A program made the translations under genes and the position numbers. Shown in pieces: positions 1-12,245 of a stretch of 64,000 nucleotides of DNA (position 1 is the first letter of the stretch; every line of letters starts with the position of its first letter). The stretch comes from Trichostrongylus colubriformis (Eukaryota; Nematoda; Chromadorea; Rhabditida; Trichostrongylidae): contig OZ022257.1 of the NCBI GenBank assembly GCA_963978905.1, forward strand, positions 30,643,274 to 30,707,273. Reading direction: 5' to 3'. The notes under the pieces were generated by a model. The model searched no databases, was not told where the DNA came from, and was given only the letters and a program-made list of their open reading frames with translations.

Positions 1-1250
1 TTCGAGACCAATTTGCCCATGACTCATTGTCAGCGCCTTTGTAACAACAGGTCTCTGGAGCATGCTAGAAATATGATGCAATTTTCGCGGCGAGTAGTAT
101 CTGGTTGATAACAGGCATTAACATGTTTAAGATAGCTTCGACGCTAGTCATCTCTACCTCTTTTCGTAGTCTCTATGCTCTGTTAAGACGGATCATTTAA
201 GAGCAGGACCGGCCTGCCGTGGTTGGAGCCTACCGTTAGCTCAACTCTTGCATGCTTCTTACTTGTTGTTCCATGCCCTACTGCACCTGGAACTTATCCC
301 CATGTTCACAGGTTGTGCTTCATGTAATTCCTGATTTCGTGAAAGTCAGGGGGACCGAGGGGCGGACGAACATACGTCGAAGAGTTTGTATATAGTAGGG
401 ATTATTGACGTAGCCGGTGGAGACTCTTCGAAGTCGGCTTTATTCGACCTAGGACAGCTGCTTGTTTTATTGAATGTGCACGCTTTTGTGAAACACGTCA
501 CGCAGATACGCTGTTTGAGGCTCTCCCTGATAAACTTCGAAGCAAACTCAGCAACTCAGTGATTATAGCTAATGGAACTTCTCTAACTATCCATACTTGG
601 CAGGATTTCTGAAATGTCGTTGCTATCCTGCTGAATAAGAGAAGCAAGCACCGTCTTCAAAAACGTAAACTTTGACATTTGGAACTGGATTGCGCACTGA
701 CCTGAACTTCATCCGGTACTTCATTACAATCTTCGAGCCGAGCTGTATTGTCCATAGACGAACGAGGATCACTAACATTCACTTTGTAATCGAAATGCTC
801 AAGCAACCTGAGAGAAAGACAGTGAGCAGCTCGAATTCAAATTCTCTTTCGAAGTATCCATTACCTATACATATATTAGAGTAAATATGCGGCAGTGAGA
901 AGGGTCACGTTGCATGTTTTGCGATCACATACCACTCAAAATAAAAGGGTCACGCCTCTCTCGGGCAGATTACTAGTTGTCACACAGTTTGTAACGATGA
1001 AGCCAAACTTAACCTCAAGGTATGAACGTGAAAGGCGATTCAAAAACACCGGTTGGGATATCACAGAGTACTGCTCGAATAATCCAGTAGAATTATGTAC
1101 TGAGGAATTGTCGATTTGACTTTTGCTGAGCATCTACTTTCTACATATAGGGTCAAGGTCCGCAAGGAATCATCGGCAGCAGAGTCGTATTCCGTTTGCT
1201 GGAAGGGAGGGGGGTCGTACTCTATGGGCTAGGCGATTATCAACGGAATT
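1..1250. other. Unassigned non-coding stretch
   Basis: No convincing gene, splice-bounded exon or terminal repeat was seen. The only coding-like patch is an open plus-strand frame around 436-610, which ends in a stop and cannot be assigned. The short reading frames around 672-1305 have no recognisable domain and no splice context. Confidence 0.5.
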
Positions 1251-1254
1251 CCTC

Positions 1255-1600
1255 AGGATGAGGCTGCAGAGTGTAAAGGGAAGATGTGCCAAAACTGACT
1301 ACTAGGTTCAAACTCAAAACTAATATTTGATTTAAATTTCACTCAAAAATCTCGGAGGACATACAGAAAGCGGCCATTCCACAATTAGCAAGCAAGGTTA
1401 GACACAAATTTCCTCAAGATAAGTGCTTAGACGACATTGTAGAGAGAAGAGCGCATGGACAACGCCAAAGATAAACACATTCTAAAAGTAGGCTGTTCCC
1501 TTGCTTCTCTTGAAATTGTGGACCATGAACAAAGTGTCAGACTTTTACAACTGAACGCGTAACTTATGCTGTGGTGCGAAGTCGGCCCCTGATGCCTTAT
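1255..1600 (+). repeat. Dispersed repeat X, copy 1
   Basis: This block is clearly similar to 36370-36690 in the same orientation. Shared stretches include one beginning GTGTAAAGGGAAGATG and another beginning GACGACATTGTAGAGAG. Neither copy keeps a long frame. The second copy lies directly in front of RTE-like sequence, so the repeat may be part of a retroelement, but that is inference. Confidence 0.6.
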
Positions 1601-2080
1601 TCACAGTTTACAATTCCAAGTCGACCACGGTAATAGTGTAGACTTTAACTTGATCTCATTTATGGCGCGACTCACAATCAAGCCGGCGCCAACAACCCTT
1701 TCGCTGGTTCGCTGCCACTGTAAAAACGTGCAAAGACATCTCCGAAATACACCGTAGTTCTACCGATGGACTACACCATGGATGAATGAACCCAAGTAAC
1801 TATGGGATGAAGACGAAACATCAGTTGATATAGACTTCTTTCATATCATACCTCGACTACAAGAATGTAAACTTGTACTGCAAGCCACCGTAAGGACTAA
1901 ATAAAAATTAGTATTAACAATACTGCGGATGAAATTCCCATGCATGCCACATACTGCAGCGCGGTTGGCCAACCCTAATCGCTATCCGTTGGATCTTTGA
2001 GAGCAAAAAATGTGTACTGGAGCATTTTGGACACAAGGAACCATTTTTCCAAAGATTCGTGGAGAGATCTCGCTACATGG
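1601..2080. other. Unassigned non-coding stretch
   Basis: AT-rich sequence with no gene or recognised repeat. Confidence 0.4.
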
Positions 2081-2084
2081 ACAA

Positions 2085-2640
2085 AAAAGTTTCCCTCGAA
2101 TGGCTTCCTTCAGAATGACTTCCTTCTTTCCGAAGATAAGTTATAGTTCAAGCAGTACTGGAGAGCGTCAACCTCGCAAACGCCAGACAGCACAACTGCA
2201 TTCATATGCTTAAGTTCGAGGGGAGTTACGACCATTAGAAGTGAAACACATAGGATTTTTCATAACTTTCCTTGACTAATCTTCGAATGGCTTTCTTCAA
2301 AATGATTTCTTTCAATTCAGAGATATGGTATAGTTTAAGTAGTCATTGGAAAGAACAACCTCCCAGACCATGCATCGCAACTTTGCACTCATAAGGTTGA
2401 GTTTGAAGAAAGTTACGACCATTTGAAGTGAAATGCTTCAAAAATTTTCAGAATTTCCCTCGACTAGTCCTCGACTGACTTCTTTCATTTTGGAGAAATG
2501 GTATAGTTTAAGTAATCACTGGAAAGCGGCAACCTCACAGACTACGCATCGCAAATTCGCACTCATAAGGTCAAGTCTGAAGATCATGATGTGGATCGCT
2601 TCAAAATTTTTCGAAATTCTCCTCGACCCGTTTTCCATAG
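2085..2640 (+). repeat. Tandem repeat, about 180 bp, three copies
   Basis: Three degenerate units are aligned by the marker TATAGTTTAAG (TATAGTTCAAG in the first unit) at about 2141, 2328 and 2501, giving spacings of 187 and 173 bp. A further copy in the opposite orientation lies at about 3950-4100, so the array forms part of one arm of a fold-back structure. Short reading frames here are repeat-derived. Confidence 0.7.
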
Positions 2641-4115
2641 AAAGCTGTGCAAACACTGGTAAAGTCAAGCAACAAATAGCTTGGTCTCAGAAACTATCAA
2701 GAAAACAGTTCGCAGTACTCTGGAAGGAGTTTTAGTAAACTCACAGGTAATCAAAAATGCTTCGATTCACTACCGGATATATACCGCGCTCCATCGCGAT
2801 CGCCGCGCCGCCATTGCACTGCGAAGCGACAATCGCAGTAGAGCGCATTACATGGCTTCGTTCTAGTTTCTGACTTCCTTATCACTCTTTTTTTGATCTT
2901 TTATCCCTGCCGCAGAACTTGCATGACTTTAGGAACTTTTCCTCGGTCATCAGAGGACGAGCACATATCACTCGGTTGACAACGCGTTCGTATAAGTATA
3001 TAAGTATTGTTCCAGGGATCTCCTTCACCGAGGGGCTTCTCTCGCTGAAGGATCTCGACCCGTTAGGTGGCAAAGCTACGTGGCGCGATCCCAGGTGGCG
3101 GATAGGGAACTAATCGCGGACCAAAATCCACCATATACCTGCCCAGAGACGCAGGTGGATTCAGGTAGTGGACTCCCTGTTTTTGCTGTGCTAAGCTGAT
3201 TCAACGTTTCTTGCATACGTGTGGGAGCATTCTGTATGGTGCAAGTGGTACACTGCATTCGGTCCAGCCAAAAGCAGGGTCAAGCGTCCAGTTGAGGAAA
3301 ATTTAAAAAAAAAATACGACCCCCCTAAAAAGGGAGCCTCAACACGACCCCCTCCCCTTCCTTCAGGTTTCGCTTCTTCGGTGGTTTCTACCAATCCAGT
3401 GCAATCCACAAGAGAAATTAAAAGCCTTTGGTAAAAAATACTAAGGCCTAACCAAACTCCTGACAAAAGAGAGAAATAAGAACCTAAAAAAACTCAGTAC
3501 TCATATTCCAAAACAAAATCGTCTAACATAAGAACCTACAATTCCAACATTTATATTCCGGAGCGAGAGCGTTGCCGACCACTGATAATGTGCTGATGAC
3601 AAAGGAGAAGGCTTAATAGTCAGCAAGTCATAGGGCAGAAATAAAGGATTAAAAAATAATAATAGAAAAGTCAAAAGGTAAAAGAAAAGCTAAAAAGGAG
3701 CCATGTAATACCCTCCACAGGGCCCCATCTGATCGCTGGTCGCTACCGCGGCTGTGCGCGGCGATCACGATGGAGCGCGTTATCTTCCCCATAATAAATT
3801 CTGACATTTTTAAAATACTTTAAACTTTACCTAGAGCCCATCCTTCAAACAGTGACCTGTTTCCTTAATGACTCCTTCACAACTATCTATTGGCTGCTTG
3901 CTTTCCTTAATGGTTGCTTAGTTCTTGATATGGGTTTTCAGATGAGGATTATATGAGGAAAACTTTGAAGTGTTTCATTCGAATGGCCATAACTTCTTCA
4001 TACTCAACCTTATGAGTGCGTTTTGGTGAGGGAGGTCTACTAGGTTGCCGCTTTCGAATGACTACCTGAGCTATGCCATATCTTCTAAACGAAGCAAGAA
4101 AAATTAGCTAATTGA
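2440..4115. mobile_element. Fold-back element with long inverted arms
   Basis: The left arm (about 2440-2870) and right arm (about 3690-4115) are imperfect inverted copies. They share the tandem-repeat marker, then a GC-rich segment containing GCGCTCCATCG at about 2790 and its reverse complement near 3770. The spacer (2880-3690) has no intact gene. It is most likely a non-autonomous fold-back transposon or an inverted pair of insertions; no target duplication was identified. Confidence 0.5.
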
Positions 4116-4860
4116 GGAAAATTTTTTTCGCCGAATTTGCGAGATCTTCCCAAAATTCTTCCGAAAAATTGAGTCATTGTTACTGAAATTTCTCCAGTAT
4201 GCATCCTTCGCTTTCGAAAACCTAGTGGTGGGCGACGTCGGTCAGCTTCTCTGTGGGATGCGTCATGCATGAGGATTTCATCCCCAATCTCGATGAATAC
4301 AAACGTCTTTTTCGATCCGCATAGTGGCCGCTAACACTAGATTACGTACTTGCGATCTTAGTAAGATATGAAATGAGTCCATATCAGCTAATTTTTCGTT
4401 TTCATCCCATAATTTTTGGAGTATTCATCCACGTTGACACCCGTGGAGCCGCTTTCCACGGCTAATCGGTAAATTTCGGAGGTGTTTCTGTACGTGAAAT
4501 CGGTGCCAGTGGATCAATGAAAGGGTCATTGACATTGCTTGGCCTCGTTGTGGATCGCATCATGCATGAAGTTTCCATGATGATTGTGTTGACAATCGGT
4601 TTATCATTTCTCCCCTCACCCTTTAGACCTCAGCCTAAGAAATTCTGCTGATCACTGCGTACCTTAACGATTACGACCCCCCTCCTAGCGCACGAAATAC
4701 GACCCCTCACCGTTGAGGATTCCTCAACGGAGGCTTGACCCTGGTCAAAAGCTGGCATTCTAACGATGGGAGGTGTATGGGAGGGGTTCAGGGTCGCCTT
4801 GACAGATAAACCCCACGTCCATTTCGGGATAACCTGGCTAACTACCAGGAGCATACCCAG
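4116..4860. other. Unassigned region before the RTE element
   Basis: No gene was seen. The part from about 4620 resembles 3300-3370 in having runs of TACGACCCCCC type, so it may be part of the RTE 5' region or an older copy of it. Confidence 0.35.
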
Positions 4861-7800
4861 CCTCCGCGACAGAGCCTGACAAGCTACTCGTGGGTCTTCA
4901 TGATGCCGAAAAGAGGAATAAAAATGGCCCTCATTCCTCTGGACTTGAGGGAGCCCTCAATATTGGATAGAACTGCTCGGGAGAGGCTGCTAAAATTTCA
5001 GGGCTGCAACAGGCTACCTGAATCGGGAAGGACTGAGATGGCAATCTGTACTTACAACGCACGAACCCTTGCATCATAAGCGAGTATCGAAGATCTGATG
5101 ATCAAGTCAGGAAGATCAACTACGACGCCTTCGGACTGACCGAGACGAGGAGACGTTGCCCGCTACACGTAGTGTTTGAGAATGGTGAAGGACTGTTCCT
5201 TGGAACATGCGACAGGAAAGGCTTTGGCGGTGTGGGGGTTCTCGTCAACCGCACTTGGCCATGAACATCGATTCGTACGAAAATCTGACAACCCGAATCG
5301 GACGTTTGTGGCCGAAAAATGTGGTTCCTCGTCGCCTGCGCTCCCATCAAGCTACGACGAGGACGAGCCCGAAGCATTTTATATGGAATTGGAGAAGTTC
5401 TATAAGGAAGACCACACCTTCTTCAAGCTCATCGTCGGCGACTTCAACGCCAATATCGGTCCTAACAAAACGGACAATGAGCCTCACATTGGGACTCACG
5501 GGACGGAATAGAATGAGCGCGGTGAAGGCTGTCTGAGTTTATTATGTCGATCAACTCCATCCATGTGACTCACAGTTCCAAAGGCCCTCTCATGGACTTG
5601 GGAGGCACCCGATGGACAACTCCATAATGAGATCGATCACGTCATCTTCAATCGAAGGCTTTGCCTGACCAACGTCGCTGTTGTATCGGAGTTCTATACG
5701 GGATCAGACCATCGACTCATCCGCGCGAGATTCCTTTTTTCGATACTTGGAGAGAGAGTCGCGAAATTCAAGGAACGAACACCCAAGACAGTCATCAACT
5801 GGGAACACTTCGTTTCTCTCGCAGATGTATGGGAGGATTCAGTCATCGAAGACATCGACGAGTACAACCGGCTCGTTGAGCATCTTCACGATAGTGCCAG
5901 GAGGGCAGAGGGTTTGAAAGTCACCAAGAGGCGTCTCTCTTTGAAAACTCACGAGCTGATACGCCAACGTGGAGCCGCACGAGCAGCAGGCGACTACCAA
6001 CTGACGTCTGAACTTGCGAAGCAATGTTGACAGGCCATAAAAGAAGATCCCGAAGAGAGAATAGCAGCAGCTGACTGAAGTAGCAGAGGCTGGGAGGAGC
6101 ATACGCAATGCCCGCCGGACTTTCGCCAGTCTTAATAGCGAAATGACCGGTCTCCGGCGTCCGGACCGTACATTTACGCTTCCCAAAGGGCAATAAAGAA
6201 GGTATATGTGACTTCTTCTCGGATTTCTTCGATAGCCATGTCCAACTGCCTAAAAGCAATCTGAAACAGGATGGATATGTCGTTCCATCATTTCTCCCTT
6301 GCGAAGTCCGACACGCCATTTCACCAGTGAGGAATGGTACAGCACCCGGCCCCGACAAGATCAGACCGGAACACCTGAAAAATCTCCCACCAGTTATCGC
6401 CAGAACACTGGCTCTACTCCTCACACGCTACCTGTCGGAGTGCAAGGTACCAAAATCAAGGAAAACCAGCAGGACTGTGTTGCTGTATAAGGAGGGATAT
6501 GCACACTACATTGGCAATTATCGTCCAATCTGCCTGCTGTTTGTATTCCATAAACTCTTCACTCGGGTCATCTCAAAGGATCGGTGGAACTTTAGACGAA
6601 GGATAGCCATGCGAGCAAGCGGGGTTTCGGAGAGGGTGCAGTACAACCGATCACATCCACACGGTCACTAGGGTCATTGAAGTGTTGCGAGAGTACAAGA
6701 TGCCATTATGTCTCACATTCATCGAATAGAAGAAAGCCTTCGATTCCTTTGAGACAGAAGCGGTCATCATAGCCCTGGGAAACCAGGGTGTGCCTGCTCA
6801 GTACATAAGAGTACTTTGTGAGCTCTACAGCAACTTCACGACCAGGATTTCGACATTCTACAAGGAAGTCATATTGACTTGAAAAGGGGGATTCGGCAAC
6901 GCGACACAATCTCGCCTGATCTATTCAGCGCCGGTCTTGAGAGCGTCATGCGTCAATTGGAATGGGAAGGAATGGGAGTGAAGGCCGGCATCTACACCAC
7001 CTCGCTGCACTGACGACATGGTTCTTATAACATCGACAATCCATCAAGCGGAGCGAATGCTAGCCGATTTCGACTGCGAGTATGGAAAAATCGGTTTGCA
7101 GCCTAACCTGACGAAGACGATGTTCATGAAAAGTGGATTGGTACCTGGTGCCACATCCACGTTCAACGGAACGAAGATCACTGAATGCCTCAGCTATGTC
7201 TACCTAGATCGGGAAGTCGATATGATGAACGACTTAGCCACAGAGCTTAGCAGGGGGAGAAGAGCGGCTTAGGGAGCCTTCGAAACCATCGAGGGAAAAA
7301 GACGAAGAACATCCGGCTCCGCGCCCATCTCTTCGATTCTGCTGTTCTTCCTGCCCTAACATGCGCCTCGGAGACTTGGACTCTACGTAAGCAGGAGGAG
7401 CATGCGGTCGGCGTCATCCAACGCGCCATCGAAAGGATGATGCTCAGAGTATGCCGAAACGCGCAAGTGCAGAGGGGAATCCGAAGTTCTGAAATCCGTC
7501 GTCGATCAAAAATCAGGGACGCCGTCGTATTTGCCAAGGAATCGAAGATAAGATGAGTCAAACACGTCATGCGATATCGCGATGACCGTTGGACCAGACC
7601 GATTACCGATTGGATCCTTAGGGACTTCAAACGAACACCTGGACGACCGCCGACCCGATGGTCACACTCCTTCACGAAAGCTCTGCGCGAAGGGAACGAG
7701 ACACTACGTGTCCTGGAGTAAGAAACGTTCACTGGACTGCTTGGGCTCGCGACGGGGACGAATAATGACGTTACTGGCGCTTGCTCGAGACTCTCGATGA

Positions 7801-7926
7801 GCAGCGGGACGACAGGTGATACAGGTGAAGTATTGGATTTGTTAGGTCCATATCTTACTTGCCCTGTCACGAGCTTGACCTCAGTTTTTCAATTTATTCC
7901 CCTAATTTTCTTGATGAATCGCATTG
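4861..7926 (+). mobile_element. RTE-type non-LTR retrotransposon, degenerate
   Basis: A roughly 3-kb retroposon carries the classic order of endonuclease, reverse transcriptase and 3' tail. It has no terminal repeats, as expected for this class. The 3' tail (about 7862-7926) ends in a segment containing GATGAATCGCATTGA. A related tail relic is present at 38780-38885, which supports this as the true 3' region. Confidence 0.85.
5038..7819 (+). pseudogene. RTE ORF2: endonuclease-reverse transcriptase, pseudogene
   Basis: This encoded the APE-type endonuclease and reverse transcriptase that nick target DNA and copy the element's RNA. The start is the ATG leading into an ICTYNARTLAS-type endonuclease motif I. 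VGDFNANIG appears near 5436 and SDHRLI-like residues near 5705, both endonuclease landmarks. RT landmarks are TAPGPDKIRPEHLKNLPP near 6340, YRPICLL near 6519 and a DDMVLIT catalytic motif near 7015. The C-terminus ends in a QRDDR-like tail. The frame is broken by many stops and frameshifts (for example near 5078, 6028 and 6729), and the residues before the catalytic Asp pair are damaged. It cannot be active. The length, about 927 codons, is normal for the family. Long minus-strand frames across it are antisense shadows. Confidence 0.88.
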
Positions 7927-8200
7927 ACTAAGCGAAGTCTTATAAATAGCGGAACCTGAAGAAGGGGAGGAATTCGTATTTTCTGGATATTCCACTGACG
8001 CCGCGACGCTTTACACTGGCACTGACACCGGTCACACGCAATACGCTAGGCCAGCTGGTTATTAGGGAATCCACTATTTCAGGCCTGAAAAATGTGTTGA
8101 AACCAAATAAGGCAAGTACTTCAGCAGCCTTTCTGAGTTTTTGAAGGGTGCTTTGTTTTTTTTTAAAGATCTCTCGAAGTCTCACTTGGTTTTCAAGCAC
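7927..8200 (-). other. Open frame with consensus splice acceptor, unknown
   Basis: A minus-strand frame of 86 codons (7940-8200) contains an internal TTTTTCAG acceptor-like site at about 8089. Downstream of that site the frame stays open to the stop at 7940. The segment abuts the RTE 3' tail, so it may be repeat sequence carried with the retroelement and not a host exon. No domain was recognised. Confidence 0.25.
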
Positions 8201-8682
8201 TCAGATCACCATGAGACCGCGGAACAGCACATTATTATATAATTATGTGTGAAAAGAACAATGGCCGAAGTTCAAGCACTGAATGTCTCCACACAGATGT
8301 AGCATGACTCCCCCTGATCAAAGACACATCATCAGTAAACGTCGAACTAGATTATGAATACATTAGATTATGTATACAACACCATTCGAATAGATGTAGT
8401 TGGGTTGTAATACTTTTGCCTCCTCAAAAAAAAAAATCTGACGCTGATGCTTTGATCTCCCGCCTTTAAAACAGAGAGTGGGTAAAAACGACGAATTCAA
8501 CTCTGTCCTTAATTATGGCTTGCGTCTACGAGCACACATGCATATACCTTCAATATTGGTTTTTTTTGATAAGTGGTATGGAGAAATTACTCTTCGATAT
8601 TCTTTCCAATTACTTACTCTTTTTTGCACTGCACGTCTCAGTCGCTCTTTCGTTCTTTTATATTCTTAACCAGCTTTTCCAG

Positions 8683-8868
8683 CTTTTATGACAATGGAGC
8701 TCACCACCACATTGGTATAGTTTTTTTTCACTAAAGTTCTCCTGTGCCCGAAACGTCAACTAATTCAAAAGATGAAATTTTGCAGATCACTTACTTGACT
8801 GCTCCATTCAGGAGTACACTGCTTATTTGTCTTCAATACGTCTATTAAACAGGAAAGACGAGATGTAA
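8683..8868 (+). CDS. Possible last two exons of a host gene
   Basis: Exon one is 8683-8714, after a CTTTTCCAG acceptor and before a GTATAG donor. A 71-nt intron (8715-8785) ends in TTTTGCAG. Exon two is 8786-8868 and ends in TAA. The phases match exactly (one nucleotide left, two supplied), giving a joined tail of about 37 codons that ends in NRKDEM. The intron size is typical of nematodes. No upstream exon with the needed phase was found and the protein is not recognised. The short length means chance cannot be excluded. Confidence 0.3.
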
Positions 8869-8952
8869 GAAAGTGTCACTGCCCACGTGGAACCATTTCG
8901 GGACTGTACAGGCAGTTGCGAGCGCCTTCATGTTCCGCTAGAATACATTAGG

Positions 8953-9605
8953 GTGTCGGGAAAGTTCTTTCGTTTTTCAAAAACTTGCTTTTTTCCCTCA
9001 AAACTGCTTTCCAGAAATTTCTTCTGTACATATATATGTGGTACAAGTTCTCACGCATCTATAGGTATTATGGTCTTCCATCTTCCGGATAACCTTTTTC
9101 GGCAAAATAAATATATCAGAGGTCAATGTCATCCTCATTACCGAAGGCTTTTTTGAATAGCATTAGATAGGGAGGGGAAAAGATGATAATCCGATGGAGC
9201 AAGATGAGGGCTATAAGGTGGATGGGGTAGCACTTCTCAATCAAGCTCGAGAATTTTTTGGCGAGTCACTTTTTCAATGTGAGGGAAGACTCGCCAAAAA
9301 ATTCTCGAGCTTGAATGAGAAGTGCTACCTCATCCACCTTATAGCCCTGATCTTGCTCCATCGGATTATTTTCTTTTCCCTTCCCTATCTAACGCCATTC
9401 AAAAAAAACCTTCGGTAATGAAGATGACATTGACCTCAGATATATTTATTTTGCCGAAAAAGGTTATCCGGAAGATGGAAGACCATAATACCTATAGATG
9501 CGTGAGAACTTGTACTACATATTATGTACAGAAGAATTGCTGAAAAGCAGTTCTGAGGGAAAAAAGCAAAATTTCAAAAAACGAAAGAACTTCCCCGACA
9601 ACCCA
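8953..9605. mobile_element. Head-to-head mariner palindrome
   Basis: Two arms of about 320 bp (8953-9270 and 9285-9605) are inverted copies around a short centre near 9278. The outer ends read GGGTGTCGGGAAAG and its inverse, flanked by TA. Each arm is the 3' half of a mariner gene: the plus-strand arm still reads LPHPPYSPDLAPSDYFLF (9322 onward), a mariner hallmark carrying the last catalytic Asp. No N-terminal half is present, so this is a self-complementary deletion derivative. Confidence 0.75.
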
Positions 9606-10121
9606 ATAGTTACAACTTACAATTACAGTGGCTGCTTTGAGAGGCAGCGATGGTGAGCTGCTTTATCATGGTAGCAAGAAGAGCTGCATACGAAAATCAG
9701 AAAAGGAAGCAATGACTGAAGTGCGGAACTGGAAAAGTAACAAGCAGTATGAGTAACGCAAAGCAATTTCTCCAATCTCGCCATTCAAAAAAGCACGACA
9801 CTAAAGGAAACAATGTGAGATTTAAGACGCAAGTGATAAAGAGATGAGTACCCGATTAACCCTATGATTTCTTAATACAAATGCATATCAATAGGATGGT
9901 GGGTGAACAGCCAAGATTTTCCACACATAAAATCCAAGTTGAATGGAAATTCCATCAAGCCATGTTATTCAATACGGATACCCATTCCTACAACAGCTCG
10001 TTAAGAAGGCAAAACACTCCAGGCGAGGTCAAAGTATTGATACGAGGAGGTCAAAGAACAGACACTGTCGCTGTAGTTTTTCTAACCACCCTCATTGTAC
10101 TTTTAAATTTTTCGTATCCTA
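9606..10121. other. Unassigned non-coding stretch
   Basis: No gene or repeat was recognised between two Tc1/mariner-type elements. Confidence 0.4.
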
Positions 10122-10841
10122 GAGGGTCCGCCTATAAGCGCGCTCTATCTTCGACAGCTCATGGCGGCCACGTTGTTTGTGGGTTGTCAAACCTATTTGT
10201 TATTATTCAGTGTGTCTTCACAAATCACCATGAACCAATTCAGCCACGATCAACGTGTGCAAATCATTAAAACTTATTACGAAAATCATCCATCGGGTTC
10301 GAGCAACGTTCCGCGCGCTTTGTCAATTTCGATACAGATCCATGATAACAAACTTTTCTGTCATGAAATCAACAATATGAATGCCGAGGATATGTGGTTT
10401 TAGCAAGACGGCGCTGCAAGTCACACAGCGCGCGCCACAATGGATCTTCTGCACGAGCGCTTCGGAGGAAAGGTTATCTCGCGCGGAGGTGACATCAGCA
10501 GGCCACCGAGATCGTGCGATTCAACCCCACTAGACTATTTCTTGTGGGGTTTTCTTAAATCGCAGGTCCACGCAAACCAACCACAAAACACTGATGACCT
10601 CAAATTCAACATACGCCATGCCATCGATGAAATACAGCCCGATTTGTGCGCCAGAGTCATTGAGAATTGAACTTCTCGTATGCGCACTACCAAGCGAGGC
10701 CGAGGTGGCCATTTGAACGATGTTATTTTCCATACATAATGCCTTCGAATACTCCTTCAAACGAGAAAAAATTTCATTTATACCTCTCACACAACTTGCT
10801 CCACTTCATTTTAGATCGAGCGCGCTTATTGGCGGACCCTA
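10122..10841 (+). mobile_element. Tc1/mariner-type element, internally deleted
   Basis: The terminal inverted repeats start GAGGGTCCGCC on the left and TAGGGTCCGCC on the right and extend about 26 bp. TA dinucleotides flank both ends (10120-10121 and 10842-10843), the target duplication expected for the superfamily. The element is 720 bp, about half the normal length. Confidence 0.82.
10230..10670 (+). pseudogene. Deleted Tc1/mariner transposase
   Basis: The frame starts MNQFSHDQRVQIIKTYYEN, a helix-turn-helix DNA-binding start, and then jumps to the C-terminal part of the catalytic domain: QDGAASHTARATMDLL near 10404, and a DYFLWGFLK segment near 10533 that carries the last acidic residue region. 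The middle, with the first catalytic Asp, is gone. A TAG interrupts the frame at 10401-10403; otherwise 147 codons stay in phase. The product could not transpose, but it would keep the part that binds the terminal repeats. The family assignment rests on these motifs and the TA-flanked ends. Confidence 0.75.
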
Positions 10842-12059
10842 TAGATTGTAGTGGCGCTGCAAACGGTTTTGCTAAAACATCTCGAACTCAAAAAGGAATC
10901 AAAAGCATGGTATGGAAGCGACCAGTAGAACACAGTTCTGCAATGCAGCAACTGATTCGCAACAACGACGGCTAAAGAGATGGCTTCACGCGAGGAACGG
11001 CTTAAGTAGTCACAGACGCTGCCGACTTGCCATCAATTACATTTTCTCGAGTGAATCCCCAAATAGCCGTAATCCGTGATGGAACGCTAACTTCATGACA
11101 GAAAAGTATTACTAGGCCGAGTCAGAATATTCGAATGCTCTATCGAATGCTGTATTGTTACGGTAAAGGATCGTTGATTATTGTAGATGGCCAACAACAG
11201 CACAGGTGAAGTCTACCAGGAAAACTCATTAAACATCACCTGATTAGAATAATTCACATCTCTTCATCTCATCTCCGAATCTCTTCACTAGACAGACGCT
11301 CTCGACTACACGCGCTTCAAGAACGAGGAATGAATGACCCGTCGCCATTCGAGAACGTTTTGGAACTATCCATGTAGTTTCTAAGCATGCTTTGCATCCA
11401 AAAGAGGATAGCACGGTAGGAGCGCCCTTTAGTTTCCATAAAATTGCCATTATTTCGTCTTCACCACCATTCTACAACCTGCCTTTGTAATTTGGCGCCT
11501 GCCCTAACTTACAAATGCTTCATCTACTATGCAAATGCGTGCTCGATTTTCGAACTAATCCATTTCGAAAGCGAGTGAATTCGTTATCCGAGCCTGAGAA
11601 CGTAAGTTAGCTCCCCTGATATTGAAAGCATCTGTGCCATCTCTCTGTTGAGTCAGATCGAAGCAGTACGAAAATGAGAAATGCGGAAGAAAACGCACGA
11701 TTCACGATGTTCTACCGCCATCTAATCACCAAGTGAGGATTGTGAGAATGGCTAGGTAAAGCAAAGACGAAAACAAAACAAAGGAAACGTGAGGTCCTAA
11801 AGATATCGAGTTTTCGACCCAAGGTTCGAGAGAGTTAGTCATAAGTAGTCGTCTGGACACATTTTCTCCTACATAAAGTTCCTTCTAAATGATACAACTG
11901 TTTTCGCCTGTTATCTTTTTCTTTACTATCAGAATTTCTAATTTGTTATCTTATCGCAATCGACTGCAATTCCCTTGCCATGCACGGCTCCGTTGGCGAG
12001 ATTTGTAACAAATATTGACCGTCTTGAGACGAAGGGTGCAAAATTATTTACAGTTTCAG
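10842..12059. other. Unassigned stretch
   Basis: No gene was recognised. Open frames at 10667-10975 (plus) and 11244-11450 (minus) lack domains or good splice sites. Confidence 0.35.
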
Positions 12060-12245
12060 GGTACGTTATGACGCACCAGCGCCGCGATTAGACGACCTCC
12101 GTTATTGCAGAACGGGCTATCTGCCTTTGAATCAGAAATCGGGGTCAGTTGGAATCGCGCTGAAAAGCTCAAGGCTTAGCGGAATTGGAGCGGGCTGTCT
12201 GTCCACACTCCACTCTGCTCGACCTTCAACACTATTTTGGTCTAG
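12060..12245 (+). CDS. Candidate internal exon, unknown protein
   Basis: The block is open for 61 whole codons between a consensus acceptor (CAGTTTCAG ending at 12059) and a consensus donor (GTAAGG starting at 12246). It begins with one nucleotide of a split codon and ends with two. The peptide is rich in Leu, Ser, Arg and Gly, starts VRYDAPAPRLDDL, and matches no family I recognise. No neighbouring exon with matching phase was found. One open stretch of this length can arise by chance, so this remains tentative. Confidence 0.35.

Noticed and set aside
5921..6424. 167-codon frame on the minus strand
   Set aside because: It is antisense to the RTE gene, whose plus-strand motifs are unmistakable.
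7247..7870. 207-codon frame on the minus strand
   Set aside because: It is antisense to the RTE reverse transcriptase and has no domain.
11550..11610. Short blocks ending in GTAAGT on both strands
   Set aside because: Too short, and no acceptor with an open frame was found in matching phase.
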